From: Capsicum annuum
Taxonomy: Eukaryota > Streptophyta > Magnoliopsida > Solanales > Solanaceae
Direction: 5' to 3'
Assembly: GCF_002878395.1 (NCBI RefSeq)
Contig: NC_061119.1
Coordinates: 16,032,855 to 16,096,854 of the forward strand
DNA: 64,000 bases
In this document: positions 11,357-22,530 of the stretch, one piece after another
Position numbering within the stretch: position 1 is the stretch's first letter
Layout of the letters: every line of letters starts with the position of its first letter
Program-made: the position numbers and the translations under genes
The notes under the pieces: model-generated
What the model was told of the DNA's origin: nothing
What the model saw: only the letters and a program-made list of their open reading frames with translations
Database searches by the model: none

Positions 11357-11577
11357 AATATAGAACACATGTGAATTGACAAAAAACTTAAATCAAAAGT
11401 AAAGATCATAAGAATAACCGAATGTAATACAACGTATACTACAAATTGGAAAGAAAAAAACTTAGAAACTTACCTTAGTTAGGGAAGAGAAAGTGGTGGA
11501 AGTGCAGGTATAATATGAAAGACGAGATGCAATAAATAAATAGAGTGTAGTTGAATGAACGATTGAGTAAGGAGGGA

Positions 11578-11591
11578 CCTATTTATAGAGG
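11578..11591 (-). promoter_or_regulatory. TATA box upstream of the short ORF
   Basis: On the minus strand the text is CCTCTATAAATAGG, a canonical plant TATA box. It is correctly oriented for the ORF starting at 11356 and is followed downstream by a leader-like stretch and a donor splice site. The counterpart upstream of 12959 has no TATA box. Confidence 0.5.
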
Positions 11592-11749
11592 ATTGAATTG
11601 GAATGAGAGGCAAAAAGGTACGACTGTTCACCTCCATTCATTAATTATATTTTTGATTAAATTAAAAAAATAAATATTATGATATGTCATGACTTTTTAG
11701 ATTATTATTATTAATTAATTCTTTCCAAGAACCATTTTTATTAAGTTGT

Positions 11750-12430
11750 GACAACAGATTATATATCTGTTGCATCAGATAATTCATTTGTGACAATAGA
11801 TATGTCATCTGTTGCAACAAATATAACCTATCTGTTGCATCAGATAACCTATCTGTTGCAACATATAATCAAACTGTTCACTTTCATTCATTAATTACAT
11901 TTTTTATTACTGTAAAAAGTCATCACTTAATTAAATTAAGAAATATTGTGATAAGTCATGACTTTTCAAATTATTATTATTAATTAGTTCTTTTCAAGAA
12001 TTATTTTTATTGAGTTGAGACAACAGATTCTATAATTGTTGCATCAGACAACACACAATAGATATATCATCTGTTGCAACAATAGAGAGAACCTGTTGCA
12101 TCAGATAATATAGCTGTTGCAACATATATCTATCCTTTTTTTCAAAAAAATTATCATCATATCATTAATCCAAATTTGCTGACTTTTTTACTACATAAAT
12201 TAAAAAAACACCTTTTCAATAACCATTTTTTTAATTAATAACCATTTTTATTGAGTTCTGGCAACAGATTGTATATCTGTTGCATTAGGTAAACCATCAG
12301 TTACAGCAGATATTCCGTCTATTGTAACAAATGAACGATCTGTTTTAATAGATTTTTTGATTTCTTCTAACAGCTAATACATCAGTCGCAACAGATGGGT
12401 AATTTGATGCATCGCAACATTATTAAATCT
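11750..12430. repeat. palindromic-motif cluster with about 240-bp longer unit
   Basis: Degenerate ATCTGTTGCA and TGCAACAGAT half-sites are repeated in alternation. A longer unit also recurs: GACTTTT(C/A)AAATTATTATT, TTAATTA(G/A)TTCTTT, then GACAACAGAT is present near 11690-11760, 11950-12030 and (diverged) 12185-12270. The array therefore has two levels of repetition. Confidence 0.65.
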
Positions 12431-12758
12431 ATGTGTTTTTGACACAAAGTTACGATCAGTTATTAAAATTAAATAACCGTTCTTTTACTACGGTTGTAAA
12501 TTGTGTTTATCATTTATTTCCTTATTATGTATTTATTTACGAGCCATTTTTCATATTAAATAATCAGAAATTCACGTATTTTTCCCCTCTCAATAACAAT
12601 AACCCTTTTTTATTAATAACTGCCTGTTGCAACATATGATCGATCTGTCGCATCAGATTAACCTTCGTCGACATATATTTTTAAATCCCTTGAATAGATC
12701 CGATATACAAAAGGAGGAAAATAAAATACATACACACGCTAAACAAAAAAAATATAAC

Positions 12759-12959
12759 CTAATTATAATTACTACTATTATTATTATTATCATTACTATT
12801 ATTATTATTGTCAATCGGATATTTTTCATCCATCAGCAGCAGGGCCCTCCTCAGCCTTACTCCGAAGTCGGTCAAATCCCTCTAGAGTTCAACAAACTGC
12901 CTTTGAAGTTCCCGCAAGGACTCGATATGAATCTTTTTGTACGAATCTGGATCATCCAT
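12759..12959 (-). pseudogene. short coiled-coil/poly-Asn ORF, paralog 2 (one stop codon)
   Basis: From the ATG at 12959 the frame is 66 codons plus TAG. It begins M-D-D-P-D-S-Y-K-K-I and contains ESLRELQRQFVEL, then a TAG (12884-12882), then DFGVRLRRALLLMDEKYPID and an Asn/Ser/Asp tail. It shares the RLRRALLL block, the position of a helix before it and the Asn tail after it with the ORF at 11150-11356, but the N-terminus differs. Upstream DNA is also similar (GAATGAAC, then CGACTGTTCA). Function unknown. Two copies with the same architecture argue that the frame was once under selection or belongs to a mobile unit. Confidence 0.5.
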
Positions 12960-13162
12960 ATTTGTATTATAAGTGTAGTAGAATGAACAAGTGAGAGTAT
13001 GGAAAGGAGGCCGGAGGGAACTTCAAACAAAAAGCCACGACTGTTCATATCCCGTAATGAAATAAAACTGGTGATTTTTTGAATATGTAAATTAAAAAAA
13101 AGGATCTAAATACAACTTTTTATTGTATTTCAGAAAGAAAAGAAAAATGTTTTAAAATAAAT

Positions 13163-13300
13163 CTAACAGATGGTTAATCTGTTGCAAAATATATTCCATC
13201 TGTCAAATAACTTACAACATATTGATAATCTGTTGCAACAGATGAATATATCAATTTGCTTTTCCAACATGTGTGGCATCTGTTGCAACTTGCTAGTTAT
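13163..13300. repeat. palindromic-motif cluster at left border of long inverted repeat
   Basis: Contains AATCTGTTGCAACAGATGAA (about 13228), a perfect copy of the 16-bp palindrome ATCTGTTGCAACAGAT, and several half copies. Open frames here on both strands are by-products. Confidence 0.7.
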
Positions 13301-13315
13301 TTGTTTATTTATTTT

Positions 13316-16300
13316 AAGCCATAGATTGGCTAGGAAGAATAAGGTGCGTGCAGATGGATCCACTATCATATGTATGGGAGTTAAGTAAGTATTACTGATA
13401 AGGTCATTGGGACAACACACATAAAGTACAATATTTATGTGAATGCAGTTTTTAACTGATTAGGCAATGATCATTCAAACAAGATCCTACATTATATCAT
13501 CAAATTTGATGGGGTCGAATTGATAAGGATGAGGGCCTCATGAAAATGGTACAGATACCCTGTTATGAATTACTGGCGGTTGTTGCTCGTGTTTATGCTT
13601 GTCAAGTTTTGAGAAGGGATCAATATTTGACATAATTGCAGGGAACCAATAATAATTAGACTTAAATTTAAGTGTGCATTAGACTCTGAGAACACCTTCG
13701 AAGCCTCGCACCGCATCAAATAAGAACGAAAAACCAATATAGTTATTGCCCTAGCCCAAATTTATATGGTTGGGTTGCTCGGGGTGATGATCATACGCCA
13801 GAAGGTGCGGTAGGAGAATACCTTCGAGGGAAAATGGGTGGTTGAAGAAAGACTATATAATCTAAGAGCTAATTGAAGAAGAGACATAGGGTAGAAAGTG
13901 TAACTTCTAGTGAATCTGGCCAATGGAAATTATCTTAAAACATGAGAAATCTGAATGAAGTGCAAATATGAAAGTGTATCCGGTAATGTAATTTAGTCTG
14001 TTGTTTCTCTGAAAGAAAAATAATGCAGATGGACACTTTGCTAGGTAGTGGCGACTAGGTAGCGTGGTCGGTATTATCACCTAGATAGAAAATAGGAGAA
14101 GACCAAAAAATCCGCCTTAAGGGAATCGAGGGTTGAAATGATGTACATTAAGTCTAAAAAACTTACGCCAATAGCAACTGCAGTTAAAGTAAGGAATCTA
14201 AGCAAAGACGAAAATTTCTAAATTTTAAATTCCATCTCATGCTTTCTTGTTTGTGGTTTTGATTAGGTCCACTGCTGTTGACCTAGCCAAAACTCAAACG
14301 AGATTGAAAAGCAAATTTGAGTATCATTACTTCCTTAGCAATATGGTTATAACAGTTGTGTTTTCTTTCCTTAGTATGCTTTCAACATTCCTTGGAGAAG
14401 ATTAGATGCTTGCTATAGTATGTGAATCCCGATAATTTCCAAGCTTGTTGCTCCAGATTGCTTATTCTAGATTCAAGTTTATCGTTGCCGTCTTCGAAGT
14501 TGGTCAAGATTTTTTAATCTCTTGTGAGCTCGATCAGGAACACTACCTTCAAAGTTGTGGCATTGAGGAAGTCTTTCAGAACACTTTCTTCAGAAGCCTT
14601 AAAGGATACATGAAGGATCGTTGTGTTTGTTTTTAGGTTAAAATATGTTGATGCACACTCAAAATGTAGTCCCAACAGTTAAACAATACACTTTTATCGA
14701 GTGTTGCTCAATGCATCTTGCTCAACCAATTTGATAAATTACTAAGCAAATAAGTTATGTAGTGTGTTATCTAAACCAACTCTACCAAGCCTATCAAACA
14801 TTACGTAACTCCAGGCTCATTACCCTATAAAAAAATTTGACCAAGTTAGTGCACAAATCAAATGAGCTCAATCTCTAAGCCTTTCTGTTGATCGCTCTTC
14901 TCCAATATAGATGAAAAGATATCTGCTATGCAATTTCAAGATAAAAATAATCAGCAAAAAGGCTGAGGGATTGAGATCATTTGATTAGTGCACTAACTCG
15001 GTCAAAATTTTTTGATAAGGTAATGAGTCTGGAGTTACGTAACGCTTGATAGGCTTGGTAGAGTCGGTTTAGATCACACGCTACGTAACTTCTTTGCTTA
15101 TTAATTTATCAAATTAGCTGAGCAATATGCATTGAGCAACGCTTGATAAAAGTGTGTTGTTCAACTGTTGGGACCACATCTTGAGTGTGCATCAACACAT
15201 TTTGACCTAAAACAAATACATCGACCCTCCATGTATTCTTTAAGGCTTATTAAGAAAGTGTTCTGAAGGACTTCTTCAATTTCACAACTTTGAAGGTAGT
15301 GTTCCTGATCGAGCTCATGAGAGATCCGAAACTCTTGACCAACTTCGAAGACAACAATGACTAGCTTGAATCCAGAATAAGCAAGCTGGAGCAGCAAACT
15401 TGAAAATTATCGGGATTCATATACTACAACAAGTATCTGATCTTCTCCAAGGAATGTTGAAAGCATACTAAGGCAAGAAAACACAATCTGTTATAACCAT
15501 ATTGCTAAGGAAGTAATGATACTCAATTTGCCTTTCAATCTTGTTTGTGGTTTCGGTTAGGTCAACAACAGTGGACCTAATCGGAATCACAAACAAGAAG
15601 ACATGAGATGGAATTTAAAATTCAAAAATTGCCGCCTTTGCTTAGATTCCTTACTTTAACTGCAGTTGTTGTTGGCGTAAGTTTTTTAGAGTTAATGTAC
15701 ATCATTTCAACCCTCGATTCCCTTAAGGTGGATTTCTTGGTCTTCTCCTATTTTTATCTAAGTGATAATCCCGATTACGCTACCTAGTCGTAGCTACCTA
15801 GCAAAGTGTCCATCTTCATTATTTTTCTTTCAGAGAGACAACAGATGAAATTTTATTACCGGATACACTTTCATATTTGTACTTGATTCATATTTCTCAT
15901 GTTTTAAGATAATTCCATCGACTAGATTAGCTAGAAGTTGCACTTTCTATCCTATGTCTCTTCTTTAATTAGCTGTTAGATGATATAGTTTTTCTTCAAC
16001 CATCTATTTTACTTCGAAGGCATTCTCCTACTGCACCTTCTGGCGCATGATCATCACCCCGAGCAACCCAACCATATAAATTTGGGCTAGGGCAATAACT
16101 CTATTGGTTTTTGATTCTTTTTAGATGCAATGCTAGGCTTCGAAGGCCTTCTAAGGGTCCAATGCACACTTAAAGTTAGTCCAATCGCTATTGGTTCACT
16201 GCAATGACGCCAAAACTAGATCCCTTCACAATGGTTGACAAATAAACATGAGCAACAACCGACATTAAATCTTAATAGTATATCAGAACCATTTCATGGT

Positions 16301-16512
16301 CCCTCAGCCTTATCAGTTTGGACCTACCAAACTTAATTGTAAAATTACAGATATCTTATTTGAATGATCTATAACTAATCAGTAAAAACAATATTCACAA
16401 AATCAGTGTACTTTATGTGTGTTTCCACAATAACATTATTAGTAATACGTACCTCCCACATATGAAGTGGTTACATCTGCATGCAACTTATTCCTTCGAA
16501 CCCATCCTTACT
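13316..16512. mobile_element. 3.2-kb long inverted repeat (foldback-like element), arms about 1.55 kb
   Basis: The left arm (about 13316-14888) and right arm (about 14949-16512) are imperfect reverse complements with a spacer of about 60 bp. Matching landmarks, left and right (reversed), are: GTGCGTGCAGATG versus GTTGCATGCAGATG; ACACACATAAAGTACA; GATGATCATACGCCAGAAGG versus its mirrored copy near 16030; the CTACCTAGCAAAGTGTCC block near 14040 and 15800; GAGCTCGATCAGGAACACTA; and AGTCTGGAGTTACGTAA. Each arm has a matching short frame (14445-14636 plus; 15397-15161 minus) with the shared text ELDQEHYLQSC. No transposase is visible. Both borders touch palindromic-motif clusters. Transcription through it would give a very long hairpin RNA. 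Confidence 0.75.
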
Positions 16513-16628
16513 GCATCCTTTTATGATGGTCTGGCAAAATTTAATCAACTATCAGTTCCTTATATGTACAAAAAAGAGAAAAAAATTGATGTCATATAAA
16601 GAATACTATTCATTGTTCAACAAATATA

Positions 16629-16817
16629 GGGTCTGTTGCATCAGATATAGAGTATGTTGCATCACATGTGGAGTCTATTACATCAGATATGGAGTCTGTT
16701 GCAATAGATGTGGATTCTATTACTACAAATGTGGAGTCTGTTGCAATAGATCTGGATTCTGTTACAACAGATGTGGAGTTTGTTGTAACAGATGTGGAGT
16801 CTGTTGGAATACATAAA
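16629..16817. repeat. nine tandem 21-bp units, palindromic motif in codon phase
   Basis: Nine consecutive units of exactly 21 bp, consensus close to GAGTCTGTTGCAACAGATGTG, start at 16629, 16650, 16671 and so on. Because 21 is a multiple of three, all six frames stay open and read as heptapeptide repeats (for example ESVAIDV on the plus strand). No protein is claimed. Further TGTTGCAACA and CAACA words run on to about 17070. Confidence 0.85.
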
Positions 16818-17072
16818 ACCAGCCTTGTTGGTGGTTTGATTTGTTCCAATAGTTACTCCGTCTGTTGCAACATCAACAACAGCATAAACTGCAAAGAAAT
16901 GAAACAACAAATAAAAAACATCAACAATAAAGAAACAATAACATTTGTTCCAACACCATCAACAATAAAAAAGCAACATTCTTTGTTCCAACACAATCAA
17001 CACTACCACACCACAACTTCCAACAACGGCAACCCCACCAACAACATTAATAACAACATAAACAACAAATAA

Positions 17073-17766
17073 ACAAATAAAATACATACAGAAAAATGAT
17101 ACTGCCAATAAGGCTTTTAAACTTCTTCCAACAAAATACTTTTTTCCCATATTATAATAAAAATTCTTGGTTCGTTTATTTAAAACTTAAAAGTTTCTTT
17201 AAATTTTTTAAATAAATATGATATGGGTAAATGGTAATTAAATAAAAAAATAGATGTAAATAACTTGCAAAGAAGAAGACGAGAATAAAAGAGCAATAGT
17301 GAACCATACCTTAACGTCAAAAGGGGATCAAAACAACAATTTTAGTCGAGGAAAGATATGGATCGATTTAGATTCGAAAGGATCTTTATGAGAAAGAAAA
17401 AATAAGAGAGAAGAGAAAAAGGTTGTGATAACCCTAACCTAAAAAGGAGAGAAAGAAAAAGATGAGAGATGAATAAAATAAATTTAGGCTGGAGCTGAGG
17501 AGAGATAAGATAATTCTAGATGTATCGTGTACGTAGATATGAATTTCAATAATCATTAATTAATATAATTAATATTCATTAATAATTTGAGGGGCACGAG
17601 GAAGACTAGTGACATTGAAAAGACAAGATAAGACTACTCAATGACCGTATTTTTGAGTTATCCAAGAAAATAAACTCTTTATTTTTTACTGAATTTTCTA
17701 GTACTTACTTCTTTATCTACTCGGACAGAAGCTTTCTTTAAAATTGAAAAAAAAATAATTTCAAAC
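17073..17766. other. no gene; possible leader region on minus strand
   Basis: Purine-rich on the plus strand (AGAGAAGAGAAAAAGG, AGGAGAGAAAGAAAAAG), hence CT-rich on the minus strand, like a plant 5' leader. No coding frame with motifs follows. Confidence 0.3.
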
Positions 17767-18045
17767 AGATATGTCATCTGTTGCAACAGATATAAATATC
17801 TGTTTAAAAATCCCAACAACACAGTCATCTGTTACAACAGATATAAATATCTATTTAAAAATCCCTTTTCATTTGATAATAAATTCAGATATGTCAACTG
17901 TTACAAAAAATATCAATATTTGTTTAAATATCCCAATAGCTCAATCATCTTTGACGACAGATGTAAATATCCATTTGATAATTAAATCAGATATGTCATC
18001 TATTGCAATAGATGTGAATATCTGTTAGAAATTTCCAACAGCTCA
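17767..18045. repeat. palindromic-motif array, about 55-bp unit
   Basis: Units of the form TCATCTGTTGCAACAGATAT, then AAATATCTGTTTAAAAATCCC, are repeated about four times with increasing decay. The first unit (about 17775) carries the perfect 16-bp palindrome. Confidence 0.75.
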
Positions 18046-18070
18046 GTCATTTGTTCCAACAAATTTTATT

Positions 18071-18885
18071 ACCTAAATTGCATGGTGTTGGTATTGCGTT
18101 CATCTCGACCCGAGTCATCGATCGATCACTCTGAGTTGAAATAAGTTCTCATCAACTCAATGTTAAGATAGTGATAGTACCTAAATTGATTTAGGTGGAA
18201 ATAGGAATGAATGAATGAGATCACAGGGTCAACTACAAATCCAATTGAGTCATTACTTAAATTTCATTGTGTTGGTATTGCGCTCATCCTAGCCCGAGTC
18301 ATCGATTGATCACTCCGAGTTAAAATGAGTTCTCATCAACTCAATGTTAAGATAGTGATAGTACCTAAATTGATTTAGGTGGAACTAGGAATAAATGATC
18401 TCACAGGGTCAACTACAAATCCAATTGAGTCTTTGCAATTGCATGGTGTTGGTATTGCGTTCATCCCGACCCGAGTCATCGATCGATCACTTCGAGTTGA
18501 AATGAGTTCTCATCAACTCAATGTTAAGATAGTGACAGTACCTAAATTTATTTAGGTGGAACTAGGGATGGATTAATGAGCTCACAGGGTCAACTACAAA
18601 TCTAATTGAGTCTTTACAATTGCATGGTGTTAGTATTGCGTTCATCCCGACCTGAGTCGTCGATCAATCACTCCGAGTTGAAATGAGTTCTCATCAACTC
18701 AATGTTAAGATAGTGACAGTACCTAAATTGATTTAGGTGGAACTAAGGATGAATGAATGAGCTCACAGGGTCAACTACAAATCTAATTGAGTCTTTGCAA
18801 TTGCATGGTGTTGGTATTGCGTTCATCCTGACCCGAGTCGTTGATCGATCACTCCGAGTTGAAATGAATTCTTATCAACTCAATA
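18071..18885. repeat. tandem satellite, about 180-bp monomer, 4.5 copies
   Basis: The phrase CATGGTGTTGGTATTGCG (or close variant) starts at 18081, 18265, 18442, 18623 and 18804, spacings of 184, 177, 181 and 181 bp. Each monomer also holds CGATCGATCACTC, CTCATCAACTCAATGTTAAG, the short palindrome CTAAATTGATTTAG and CACAGGGTCAACTACAAAT. The last copy stops near 18885. The monomer length is in the nucleosome/satellite range. Confidence 0.9.
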
Positions 18886-18889
18886 TTTT

Positions 18890-19571
18890 AAAAACTATAT
18901 CTTTTAAATTTTTTAAAATTAATTATAACCAATTCAAATCAAATTAACGATTTCAAAACTTGTCATTCTTTTTCAAAATTCTAAATCAACCCATACAAAT
19001 CATCCATTTGCATGAAAAACTTTTTATTTTAAATCTGAAGTTATCGCTTCTCTCTCTCTCTCTCTCTCTTTTCTCAATAATACAAACAACAACTACTCAA
19101 CATATTGCTCATCCCTTCAAAATAGGTCAATTTCTTCCTATTTACGACCATATATAATTGTTATTTTTGACTTTATTCCCTCTTGTATCCATAATTTTCT
19201 CTATCTTCACAGGTAACAGAGTTCGAGAAGAGTTCTACATTTGTTCTTTATTCTAAAAAATAGGGTTTTTAGTTAATGATGAAAAAGAAGACTTTTAGTT
19301 GTATTATCTTTGAGAATGGGTTAACAATTTTGAATTTAGATGCTAAAAAATAGGAAGCACCCAAGAAAACCCTCATTTTTCTCTTAGTGTTATGTTGACT
19401 GTCATGGTATTATTGGATGGTGTTTGTGGTGTTGTTGGTGGCTGTTGTTGTTGGTGTCGGTATTTATGTTTTTTTGTGGTGGTGTCAGTATTCTTGGTGT
19501 TGGTATTGGTCTTAGTGGTATTGGTGGTGGTCTTGGTGGCATTGGTGGTGGCATTGGTTATGGTGGTGGTG
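18890..19571. other. leader-like and low-complexity DNA upstream of Ulp1 copy 1
   Basis: A (TC)n run lies at about 19048-19072, with CTTCACAGGTAACAGAG near 19205, which may include splice-like sites. From 19385 to 19570 the plus strand is a GGT/GTT/TGG-rich triplet repeat reading as Gly- or Val-rich frames, which I reject as a gene. No domain is seen. Confidence 0.4.
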
Positions 19572-19853
19572 GTCCATCTGTTGCAACAGATGGAAGATCT
19601 GTTGGGAGATATTAAATAGGTCTTCAAACAAATTCGCCATCTATTCCAATTGATGGGTTATCCGTTGGAATATTTTTTTATAATGTGGCGTAGAATAATT
19701 TATTGAAATTTGTCCATCTGTTGCAATAGGTGGAATATCTGTTGGGAGATATTAAATAGGTCTTCAAACAGATTCCCCATCTGTTCTAACTGATGGGTTA
19801 TCCGTTGGAGTATATTTTTTTTGTAATGTGGCGTAGAATAATTTATTGAAATT
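19572..19853. repeat. 141-bp tandem duplication containing the palindrome
   Basis: Two units, about 19572-19712 and 19713-19853, share CCATCTGTTGCAA, ATCTGTTGGGAGATATTAAA, GATGGGTTATCCGTTGGA and GTGGCGTAGAATAATTTATT. The first begins with the perfect palindrome CCATCTGTTGCAACAGATGG. Confidence 0.85.
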
Positions 19854-21172
19854 TGTCTTACCTTTTTTTAAAAAATTATGCAGACATCAAATGCAATGTA
19901 CTTTTTGTTTTTCTATTATTTGTAGTTAAAAGATGTCTCCCAAAAGAAAAGAAACTGAAAGTAGATCAACTTACGACCACCCAACAAAAAAGTTTAAAGT
20001 ACAGATAAGTTCGAAGAAACTTCCAGAATAATCTCAATCAGGGCAAAATGAAGCTGAGGAAAGTGATAACTCCTTCTCACCAATGTGGCATGAAATAATA
20101 TCGAAATCCCAGTATGATTTTGTCAAAACTATTAGTATCGATGAGTTTCGAGTTGTGATGCCGATGAATAGCCCTAACACAGTATTTCGTGATGTTGTAC
20201 TTAACCGTCAGTTAGGGAAACATTTTAAAAAACCTAGGAGTATTATAAAGAAGGAAAACATAGATGAACTTTTTAAGAAGAGTTGCTTTGCATACTTTCT
20301 TGAGTTGTCTGAGGCTTGCCCTCTCCGTTTCTCAATGATCATGGTATATGGACTTTTCAAGCGCAGAATAAAGTATGTGGGGAATGACGAGGGTTCGAAG
20401 GAGGGTGGAAAAAATATTAATGAAGTCTGGATCAACTACTGTGGAATGGTGATTTGCTTTAGATTGAAAGAGTTTGCCACAGTGATGGGCTTGAGATGCG
20501 ATTATCCAGAAGAACCTTTCATCAAGGAAACACCCCATAAAGGGTCCAACAAATGCAAGGTAAAAATGGATGGGTTATTGGGCATTGTTGGACATACCTA
20601 TAGAGGGAGGATTTGATGGCGAATCTCGAGAATAAAAAGATACAGAAGAACTACAGGGAGAAATTGTGCTTAGTTTGGTTTGTCCATTTTGTTTCAATGC
20701 AATAGACGTTAGGAAAGTCATAGAAGATGATTTTTTGGCGCTTGCTGATGATTTTAGAAAATTCAACGATTATCCCTGGGGATATGACAGCTACTACTTG
20801 ACTGTCAAATATTTATTGAAAAAGCTAAATCCAAAGATGACCACATTATACGGCTTTCCTTGGGTTTTTATGGAAAAATTGATCACTATTTTTACTAATT
20901 CGTTAATTTATATTGAATATAGTTATTATGACTTTTTTTTTCTTGCTTCCTGTTTACATTTTTTAGGCTTGGGTATGTGAAGTCATTCCTCCCCCTGAAA
21001 GCAGTTCAAGGATTACCCAGATAAGGTTTCTCATCCAAGGATCCTTAGGTGGTTGGCTGCAACAAAGAGCAACAAAAAATATATTAAGGAGTCCGATCTC
21101 TTTAACCCTCCGGATGATGCAGTACGTCTTCTTTCAACAAAAATAATTTACCTCAAAGAAAGATATTGAAAC

Positions 21173-21440
21173 AAATATTCCATCTGTTGCGACAGATGGT
21201 TCATCTATTCCAACAGATTACCCATCAATTACAACTGGTGCAACAGATAGGTAATCTGTTATGATAGACGATCCATATTTCACAACAGATTAACCATCTG
21301 TTTCTCTGGTTCTCTGAACCCTACTTAACAAATTACCTATCTATGCAAATTATGCAACAGATGGGTAATCTGATGCAACATATTATCAATTTGTTTCAAC
21401 ATAAAAATCAACTGTTGTGGAAGCTAGATCATCTATTGCA
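21173..21440. repeat. palindromic-motif cluster in intron of Ulp1 copy 1
   Basis: Contains CCATCTGTTGCGACAGATGG, CAACAGATTACCCATC, GCAACAGATGGGTAATCTG and similar half-sites. It lies wholly between exon sequences of copy 1. Confidence 0.75.
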
Positions 21441-22424
21441 TAAGTTAGATGTGTTAATATCCATGTAACCCGAACCCCATGTAACCCAGCTGACTGTAAA
21501 TTATTATATATGATTTAAATACCTCCTATCTTTTTTTATAGGTTATGCATCCTTGAATCGTGCCTACCATTGGTGAGCTGGGGATGACTTATTTTCTTAC
21601 TCTGGGTTTTGTTGATACAAAAGAAGACCCAACGATGGAGCTAATAAAGAAGGAATTAGCTAGAACAACATCCATAAGAAGAGCAGTTAGGCAAGGTCAG
21701 CCTAATGTTGAAGCTCTTCACAACCAACCTCAAACTGCAATAGATCTATGTGCTTCTTCTGGGGGTCTTGCTGGTGGAGTTGTTTGTGATGGTGGCTGCC
21801 ATCCTGATGCTACTGCCAGTCGTGATTATGAGCATATTGGTGCTCAGCAAAAAATAAATATTTTTGAATACACCCCTTGCACAGGTCCTTTCTCTCACCC
21901 CTACACTGGTCCCTCCCACTCTTACAGTGGTCCCTCTTACCCCTCCTCACCCTCATATTCTTATTGCAAATACAAAGTATACAAGGACAGAGAGGATAAA
22001 CTTCTTAAAAGCTAGAGGCTATTTTTGAAAATTTTAAGGAGTTGAAATCCATGAGGGGTGTCGTACCATCCAATGAGGTGAGGGAGCCATACACTCCTAC
22101 AGTGGCGGTTAGGAGAAAGAGAAGAAAAATTAGATAAATTCTCTCTATTCTAAAATCAGCAAAAATTGCAACTCCTCCCGCTCTAAGAGTTGTTGAAGTT
22201 CATGGGCAACCGAAGAAGGTGGACATATTCGTGGCCATGGCAATGAGAGAAAAAAGGAACTAGAAGAAATCATGAAGATGAAGGTTCAAAAAGAATACAC
22301 CATGCATTCATTTGCTGCCAAAGACTTCACGAATATGACAAATATGTGTGTGTGGTACGAGGACAATGTAAGTTTACTTTTGCTAACCTAGCCTTCCAAT
22401 CTACTCCATGAAGAAGAATCTACA

Positions 22425-22530
22425 CAGCAGATGTGTAATCTGTTGCAACAGCTTGGTATTCTGTTGCAACATAATGTATATCTATTGCATAAGTTCCGTT
22501 GGTTGGGTAATCTGTGAACTGATTCAGAGA
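22425..22530. repeat. palindromic-motif cluster in second intron of Ulp1 copy 1
   Basis: Words such as GTGTAATCTGTTGCAACAGC and TCTGTTGCAACATA, bounded by coding sequence on both sides (W-Y-E-D-N before, Y-V-D-E-I-L after). Confidence 0.7.

Noticed and set aside
14445..15397. Paired frames with ELDQEHYLQSC in the inverted-repeat arms as genes
   Set aside because: They match each other only because the arms are inverted copies; the frames are short and I recognise no protein family. Kept as a landmark of the arms.
16620..18045. CRISPR-like array of palindromic repeats
   Set aside because: The repeats are degenerate, spacers vary or are absent, there are no cas genes and the setting is a plant nuclear genome with introns and LTR elements.
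19373..19627. Gly/Val-rich protein frames on both strands
   Set aside because: Low-complexity GGT/GTT repeat DNA that runs into a repeat cluster; open in several frames for composition reasons.
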